Below, in pieces: positions 59,129 to 64,000 of a DNA stretch of 64,000 nucleotides; positions within the stretch are counted from its first letter, which is position 1; each line of letters begins with the position of its first letter. The position numbers were made by a program, and so were the translations under genes. The stretch spans positions 1,107,001 through 1,171,000 of the forward strand of contig NZ_OW485601.1 of NCBI RefSeq assembly GCF_937425535.1, in the 5' to 3' direction. Source of the DNA: Rhodovastum atsumiense. Its GTDB lineage: Bacteria; Pseudomonadota; Alphaproteobacteria; Acetobacterales; Acetobacteraceae. Below the pieces are notes generated by a model. It did not search any database, was not told the DNA's origin, and saw only the letters and a program-made list of their open reading frames with translations.

Positions 59129-60391
59129 ATGGACAGGATTCGTATCCGCGGCGGCCGGCCGCTCTCCGGCGAGATCGCCATCGGCGGCGCCAAGAACGCG
59201 GCCCTGCCGCTCATGGCGGCGGGGCTGCTCACCGACGAGCGCCTGGTGCTGACCAACGTGCCGCAGCTCGCGGACATCGCCACCATGACCCAGTTGCTGG
59301 CCCAGCACGGGATCGCGGTGGACCGCGCCACGCCGGACGGGCGGTCGCTGTCGATCGGCGGCGCCATCACCAGCACCGAGGCCCCCTACGACATCGTGCG
59401 CAAGATGCGCGCCTCGGTCCTGGTGCTCGGGCCGCTGGTCGCCCGCGCCGGCGAGGCCCGGGTGTCGCTGCCGGGCGGCTGCGCCATCGGCACGCGCCCG
59501 GTCGACCTGCACCTCAAGGGCCTGGAGCAGATGGGCGCCGAGATCCGGCTGGACGGCGGCTACGTCCACGCCGCCGCCCCGCGCGGCCTGCACGGCGCCA
59601 CCTTCGTCTTCCCCTTCGTCTCGGTCGGCGCCACCGAGAACCTGCTGATGGCGGCCTCCCTCGCCGAAGGCCGCACCGTGCTGGTCAATGCCGCCCGCGA
59701 GCCGGAAATCACCGACCTGGTGGACTGCCTGACCGCGATGGGCGCCCGCATCGAGGGCCGCGGCACCGACCGCCTGACCATCGACGGGGTCCGCTCCCTG
59801 CACGGCGCCACCCACGCCATCATCCCCGACCGGATCGAAACCGGCTCCTATGCCTGCGCCGCCGCCATCACCGGCGGGTCGCTGCACCTGCGCCATGCCC
59901 GCGCTGACCATCTCGGCGCCGTCATCCGCATCCTCGGCGAGGCCGGGGTGGAGGTCATCGCCCAGGATGGCGGCCTGACCGTCCGGCGCCTCAACGGGCT
60001 GCACGGCGTCGATGTCATGACCGAGCCCTATCCGGGCTTCCCGACCGACATGCAGGCCCAGTTCGTGGCGCTGATGTGCGTCTCCGACGGGGCGGCCATG
60101 GTCACCGAAAGCATCTTCGAGAACCGCTTCATGCACGTGCCGGAACTGGTCCGCATGGGCGCGCGCATCAACGTGCACGGCGCCAGCGCCATCGTGCGCG
60201 GCGTGCCGGCGCTCTCCGGCGCCCCGGTGATGGCGACCGACCTGCGCGCCTCGCTCAGCCTGGTGCTGGCCGGCCTCGCCGCGCGCGGGGAAACCGTGAT
60301 CAACCGCGTCTACCACCTCGATCGCGGCTATGAATCGGTCGAGCAGAAGCTCGGGGCCTGCGGCGCCGACATTGAACGGTTACGCGACTGA
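59129..60391 (+). CDS. murA: UDP-N-acetylglucosamine 1-carboxyvinyltransferase
   Basis: A 420-residue MurA, first committed step of peptidoglycan synthesis. [20 protein letters not shown] is the N-terminal signature; the fosfomycin-target Cys is in [20 protein letters not shown], so a sensitive enzyme is expected. [19 protein letters not shown] lies near the C-terminus. Confidence 0.97.
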   Translation: MDRIRIRGGRPLSGEIAIGGAKNAALPLMAAGLLTDERLVLTNVPQLADIATMTQLLAQHGIAVDRATPDGRSLSIGGAITSTEAPYDIVRKMRASVLVLGPLVARAGEARVSLPGGCAIGTRPVDLHLKGLEQMGAEIRLDGGYVHAAAPRGLHGATFVFPFVSVGATENLLMAASLAEGRTVLVNAAREPEITDLVDCLTAMGARIEGRGTDRLTIDGVRSLHGATHAIIPDRIETGSYACAAAITGGSLHLRHARADHLGAVIRILGEAGVEVIAQDGGLTVRRLNGLHGVDVMTEPYPGFPTDMQAQFVALMCVSDGAAMVTESIFENRFMHVPELVRMGARINVHGASAIVRGVPALSGAPVMATDLRASLSLVLAGLAARGETVINRVYHLDRGYESVEQKLGACGADIERLRD

Positions 60392-60431
60392 GGCTTCCGG
60401 CAGGGGCCGGGGCAGTGTAGGAGGCGCGGGC

Positions 60432-61142
60432 ATGACAGCTGAATTCCCGTCCGTCGCCCTCGAACCGGAAGCCGCCGGGCCCATCATCCTGGCCCTGCCC
60501 AAGGGACGCATCCTTGAAGAATGCGTCCCGCTGCTGGAACGCGCGGGCATCCATCCACGCCCGGACTACGCCGACGAGAGCAGCCGTTCCCTGCGCTTCC
60601 CCACCGATGACCCGAACCTGGACGTGGTGCGGGTGCGCAGCTTCGACGTGGCGACCTTCGTCGCCCTCGGCGCCGCCCAGATCGGCATCTGCGGCGCCGA
60701 CGTGCTGATGGAATTCGACTATCCGGAAATCTACGCCCCGCTCGATCTTGGCATCGGCGCCTGCCGCGTCTCGATCGCCGAGCCCAAGGCCACCGCCGGC
60801 ACCGACGACCCGCGCACCTGGAGCCGGGTGCGGGTGGCAACCAAGTATCCCAACATCGCCCGCCGCCACTACGCCGCCCGCGGCATCAACGCCGACGTGG
60901 TGCATCTCAACGGCGCCATGGAACTGGCCCCCGGCCTCGGGCTGACCCGGCTGATCCTGGACCTGGTCGCCACCGGCTCCACCCTGCGCGCCAACGGCCT
61001 GGTGGAAACCGAGGTGATCGCCCACGTCACCAGCCGCCTGATCGTCAACCGCACCGCGCTCAAGACCCGTCCCGAGGAGATCGGCACCTGGATCGCCCGG
61101 TTCCGCGCGGCGCTGGCAGCCGCAGGCACGGACGCGCCATGA
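60432..61142 (+). CDS. hisG: ATP phosphoribosyltransferase, short form
   Basis: A 236-residue catalytic subunit for the first step of histidine synthesis. It has IILALPKGRILEECVPLLE at the start and the PRPP-binding region LILDLVATGSTLRANGLVE. The regulatory C-terminal domain is absent, so it depends on HisZ, present at 50 kb. ATG 60432 is chosen over a longer frame that overlaps murA. Overlaps hisD by four bases. Confidence 0.95.
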   Translation: MTAEFPSVALEPEAAGPIILALPKGRILEECVPLLERAGIHPRPDYADESSRSLRFPTDDPNLDVVRVRSFDVATFVALGAAQIGICGADVLMEFDYPEIYAPLDLGIGACRVSIAEPKATAGTDDPRTWSRVRVATKYPNIARRHYAARGINADVVHLNGAMELAPGLGLTRLILDLVATGSTLRANGLVETEVIAHVTSRLIVNRTALKTRPEEIGTWIARFRAALAAAGTDAP

Positions 61143-62440
61143 TCCGCCTCTCCACCGCCGCCCCCGATTTCGAGCCCGCCTTCCAGGCGCTGCTGCACCA
61201 GGCCCGCGAGACCACCGAACAGGTGGACGACGCGGTCGCCGCCATCATCGCCGCGGTGCGCGCACGCGGCGATGCAGCCCTGTGCGAATTCACCGCGCGC
61301 TTCGACCGCATGGACGTCACCCCCGGGCAGTTGCGCATCGCTCCGGAAGAAATCGACGCCGCGGTCGCCGCCGTGCCGGCCGCGCTGCACGAGGCCCTCG
61401 ACCTCGCCGCCCGCCGCATCGAGGCGTTCCACACCGCCCAGCTTCCCACCGACCTGAAGCTGACCGACGCCGAGGGGCTGACGCTCGGCATGCGCTGGAC
61501 CCCGCTGGACGCGGTCGGGATCTACGTGCCCGGCGGCAAGGCGGCCTATCCCTCCTCTGTATTAATGAACGCCATCCCCGCCCGCGCGGCCGGGGTCGGC
61601 CGGATCGCCATGTGCGTGCCCACCCCCGGCGGGGTGCTCAACCCGCTGGTGCTGGCCGCCGCCCGCCGCGCCGGCGTGACCGAGATCTATCGCGTCGGCG
61701 GCGCCCAGGCCGTCGCCGCCCTGGCCTGGGGCACCGCCAGCATCGCTCCGGTCGACCGCATCGTCGGGCCCGGCAACGCCTACGTCGCCGCGGCCAAGCG
61801 ACAGGTGTTCGGCCGCGTCGGCATCGATTCCATCGCCGGCCCGTCCGAGGTCGTCGTGGTCGCCGGCGCCGCCAACGACCCGCGCCGCGTCGCCATCGAC
61901 CTGCTCGCCCAGGCCGAACACGACGAAGCCGCCCAGTCGATCCTGATCACCGACGACGCCGGCTTCGCCGATGCGGTGGCAGAAGCCGTCACCGCCGAGA
62001 TCCCCACTTTGCCCCGCGCGGCCATCGCGGGAGCGTCCTGGGACCACCATGGGGCCATCATCCTGGTGCGCAACTGGGACGAAGCAGCCTCCCTCACCGA
62101 CCGGCTTGCCCCCGAGCACCTGGAAGTCCTCACCCCGGACCCCGCCGCGTTCTTCGCGCAGGTCCGCCATGCGGGGGCCGCGTTTCTGGGCCCCTTCTGC
62201 CCGGAAGCCGTGGGCGATTACGTCGCCGGGCCGAACCACGTGCTGCCCACCGGACGCACCGCACGCTTCGCCTCCGGGCTGTCGGTGTTCGACTTCCTCA
62301 AGCGTACCACCTGGATCGCCGCCGACCAGGCCGCCCTGGAACGCGTCGGGCCGGCCGCCGTGGCACTGGCCGAGGCGGAAGGGCTTCAGGCACACGGACG
62401 CAGCATCGCCGTGCGATTGGGGAACGGACCGGCAGACTGA
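61139..62440 (+). CDS. hisD: Histidinol dehydrogenase
   Basis: A 433-residue zinc enzyme for the last two steps of histidine synthesis. Conserved segments are IYVPGGKAAYPSSVLMNAIP, AVAALAWGTASIAPVDRIVG, DSIAGPSEVVVVAG and LAQAEHDEAAQSILIT (zinc and catalytic residues), and SGLSVFDFLKRTTW. Translationally coupled to hisG by ATGA overlap. Confidence 0.97.
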   Translation: MIRLSTAAPDFEPAFQALLHQARETTEQVDDAVAAIIAAVRARGDAALCEFTARFDRMDVTPGQLRIAPEEIDAAVAAVPAALHEALDLAARRIEAFHTAQLPTDLKLTDAEGLTLGMRWTPLDAVGIYVPGGKAAYPSSVLMNAIPARAAGVGRIAMCVPTPGGVLNPLVLAAARRAGVTEIYRVGGAQAVAALAWGTASIAPVDRIVGPGNAYVAAAKRQVFGRVGIDSIAGPSEVVVVAGAANDPRRVAIDLLAQAEHDEAAQSILITDDAGFADAVAEAVTAEIPTLPRAAIAGASWDHHGAIILVRNWDEAASLTDRLAPEHLEVLTPDPAAFFAQVRHAGAAFLGPFCPEAVGDYVAGPNHVLPTGRTARFASGLSVFDFLKRTTWIAADQAALERVGPAAVALAEAEGLQAHGRSIAVRLGNGPAD

Positions 62441-62522
62441 CGCGGGGCGTTGCCCCGCACCCACCAGGGCTTCGCCCTGGACCCAGCAGGGGCCAGAAGG
62501 CCCCTGCACCCCATTTTGGCGG
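62441..62522. repeat. Modular palindromic intergenic repeat, copy E (empty IS target)
   Basis: GCGGGGCGTTGCCCCGC, CCAGGGCTTCGCCCTGG, ACCCAGC and AGGGGCCAGAAGGCCCCT then GCACCCCATT. Read on the minus strand, the part CTGCTGGGTCCAGGGCGAAG is nearly the same as the IS110 insertion point of copy C but uninterrupted, giving an empty-site reference. Confidence 0.85.
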
Positions 62523-62608
62523 CACCGGCCCTGTCGGCCCTCGCCTTGACCCAGGGGGGCGCCATGCGCATGGTGCGCCCCGCTTTGCAACCATGCTGAA
62601 GGCAACGC

Positions 62609-62827
62609 ATGTCAAAAGAAGACATGATCGAGTTCAGCGGAACGGTGACGGAACTGCTTCCGAACGCCATGTTCCGGGTGAAACTCGACAACGACCACGT
62701 CATTCTCGCCCATACCAGCGGCAAAATGCGCAAGAACCGCATCCGCGTCCTGGCCGGCGACCGCGTCAACGTCGAGATGACGCCGTACGACCTGACCAAG
62801 GGCCGCATCACCTTCCGATTCAAGTGA
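62609..62827 (+). CDS. infA: Translation initiation factor IF-1
   Basis: A 72-residue S1-fold protein binding the ribosomal A site. [38 protein letters not shown] and [16 protein letters not shown] are the standard blocks. First gene of infA-maf-rng. Confidence 0.98.
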   Translation: MSKEDMIEFSGTVTELLPNAMFRVKLDNDHVILAHTSGKMRKNRIRVLAGDRVNVEMTPYDLTKGRITFRFK

Positions 62828-62846
62828 TCAGGCCGGGTCCACGCCC

Positions 62847-63416
62847 CTGCCCACGCTGATTCTCGCCTCGGCGAGCCCCCGACGGCTCGCCCTGTTGGCC
62901 CAGATCGGTGTCACCCCCGACACCATCGCGCCCACCGACATCGACGAAACCCCCCGCCCGCGCGAATTGCCCCGCGCGGTCGCGCAACGCCTTGCCCACG
63001 CCAAGGCCGACGCCGCCGCAACCCCGGACACCTACGTCCTGGCCGCCGACACGGTGGTGGCCTGCGGCCGGCGCGTGCTGCCGAAACCGGAAACCGAGGC
63101 CGAGGCCCGCGCCTGCCTCGACCTGCTCTCCGGCCGCCGCCACCGGGTGATCACCGGCGTGGTGCTGCTCGGCCCCGACGGGCGCCGCGGCGAAAGGCTG
63201 GTGACCAGCATCGTCGCCTTCGCCCGCCTGACCGACCCGCAGAAACGCGCCTATCTCGACAGCGGCGAATGGCAGGGCAAGGCCGGCGGCTACGCCATCC
63301 AGGGCCGCGCCGCCGCCCATATCAGCTTTCTCTCGGGCAGCCATTCGAACGTGGTGGGCCTGCCGCTGTTCGAAACGGCACAATTGCTGCGCGGGCTCGG
63401 CTATCCGCTGCCGTGA
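62847..63416 (+). CDS. maf: Maf/YceF-type nucleoside triphosphate pyrophosphatase
   Basis: A protein of about 189 residues that hydrolyses non-canonical or modified nucleotides. The conserved LILASASPRRLALLAQIG and VLAADTVVACGRRVLPKPE are present, with AYAIQGRAA-like GGYAIQGRAAAHI later. No ATG, GTG or TTG precedes the essential SASPRR motif in this frame; the first standard codon (TTG 62895) would remove it. I therefore propose a CTG start, at 62847 or 62856, coupled to infA translation. Its stop overlaps the next gene. Confidence 0.85.
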   Translation: MPTLILASASPRRLALLAQIGVTPDTIAPTDIDETPRPRELPRAVAQRLAHAKADAAATPDTYVLAADTVVACGRRVLPKPETEAEARACLDLLSGRRHRVITGVVLLGPDGRRGERLVTSIVAFARLTDPQKRAYLDSGEWQGKAGGYAIQGRAAAHISFLSGSHSNVVGLPLFETAQLLRGLGYPLP

Positions 63417-64000
63417 AGCTGCTCGCTGCCTGCAGCCCAGGCGAGGTGCGGGTCGCGGCCCATGACGGCACCGGCCTCGTCGATTTCGCGCTCTGGCGAC
63501 CGGGCGCGCCGGATGGCGTCGGCGACCTGCATCGCGGGCGCATCGCCGCCCGCGTGCCGGCCATGGCCGGCGCCTTCGTCCGACTCGACTCCGGCACCGA
63601 CGGTTTCCTGCCCGACAGCGAAGGCGGCGCCGGCCTGCCGGAAGGCAGCGGGCTCGGCGTCCGCATCTCCCGCGCGGCCCAGGGCGGCAAGGGACCGCGC
63701 CTGACCGCCCGACTGTCCGATGCCGAACGCGACCTGATCGGCACCGGCAAGCCCGCTTTGCTGCGCCGCGGCCCGGGCACGGTGGAACGGCTGGCCGCGC
63801 TGCACCCCGAGGCACCGGTCCTGCTCGACGATCCGGGCATGGCCGCCCGGCTGCGCCCGGCGCTCGGCGATCGCATCGCCCTGGTGGCGGCCGCCTTCGA
63901 CGATGCCGTCGCCGCCGAGGTGGCGGCACTGGCCGAACCGGTCGTCGACCTGCCCGGCGGCGCACGGTTGTCGGTGCATCCCACCCCTGCCCTGACCGCG
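63413..64000 (+). CDS. Ribonuclease E/G family protein (partial)
   Basis: The N-terminal 196 residues of an RNase E/G-like protein, cut by the window edge. GTG 63413 overlaps the maf stop (GTGA). DLHRGRIAARVPAMAGAFVR followed by DSGTDGFLP resembles the S1-like region of RNase G. The infA-maf-rng order is common in alphaproteobacteria, supporting the call. Catalytic residues lie beyond the edge. Confidence 0.8.
   Translation, partial: MKLLAACSPGEVRVAAHDGTGLVDFALWRPGAPDGVGDLHRGRIAARVPAMAGAFVRLDSGTDGFLPDSEGGAGLPEGSGLGVRISRAAQGGKGPRLTARLSDAERDLIGTGKPALLRRGPGTVERLAALHPEAPVLLDDPGMAARLRPALGDRIALVAAAFDDAVAAEVAALAEPVVDLPGGARLSVHPTPALTA

Overview
The window is a roughly 64 kb piece of a GC-rich alphaproteobacterial chromosome. 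Gene content points to a photosynthetic member of the Acetobacteraceae (Rhodopila/Rhodovastum-like). It carries a pucBA pair for a peripheral light-harvesting complex, PHA synthase, class II FBPase, GlnE, the short-form HisG/HisZ pair and typical alphaproteobacterial blocks (purA-hisZ-serA-serC, infA-maf-rng, rplM-rpsI, bcp-glnE). The species assignment is inference; the family-level call rests on gene order and the light-harvesting genes.

Layout. 1-5.3 kb: a leftward catabolic operon (FAD aromatic hydroxylase, DUF2783 protein, PHB-depolymerase-like esterase, peptide-type ABC binding protein) facing a MarR regulator. 5.3-8.2 kb: an aspartic protease, an orphan SbtB-like PII protein, a striking AT-rich island, a probable 6S RNA and the peroxiredoxin Bcp. 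8.2-15.3 kb: glnE, a giant AsmA/YhdP-like protein and pucBA. 15.3-18.9 kb: PAP2 phosphatase, lipid kinase, TerC and a HAD hydrolase. 18.9-23.2 kb: a regulatory region with an FNR-type box, then ackA-pta. 23.4-26.7 kb: an 1120-residue acidic protein built around about 42 copies of an 18-residue repeat. 27.2-32.7 kb: tRNA-Glu, recJ, glpX, hom and an aminotransferase, the last four mostly overlapping end to end. 32.9-41.5 kb: OmpA-like lipoprotein, phaC, a second lipoprotein, argC, rpsI-rplM, an epimerase, an M20 amidohydrolase and a TPR-like protein. 41.9-47.3 kb: second tRNA-Glu, DUF6476 protein, rluD, rpoH and a membrane protein plus pseudokinase pair. 47.5-48.6 kb: an IS110-family element. 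48.7-54.7 kb: purA, hisZ, carbonic anhydrase, serA and serC. 55-58 kb: a DUF1127 protein, a multiply broken SARP-hydrolase gene, a GNAT acetyltransferase and tRNA-Thr. 58.5-64 kb: dcd, murA, hisG, hisD, infA, maf and the start of an RNase E/G gene.

Most of the window is core housekeeping. The accessory signals are the IS110 element, the large repeat protein, the AT-rich island, the broken hydrolase and a family of modular palindromic intergenic repeats found five times. The most informative observation is that the IS110 element sits precisely inside one of these repeats. Its 5' non-coding end contains a fold with segments matching both halves of the target site and the element's own ends, which is the layout expected of a bridge RNA. 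An uninterrupted copy of the target half of the repeat near 62.5 kb serves as an empty-site comparison.
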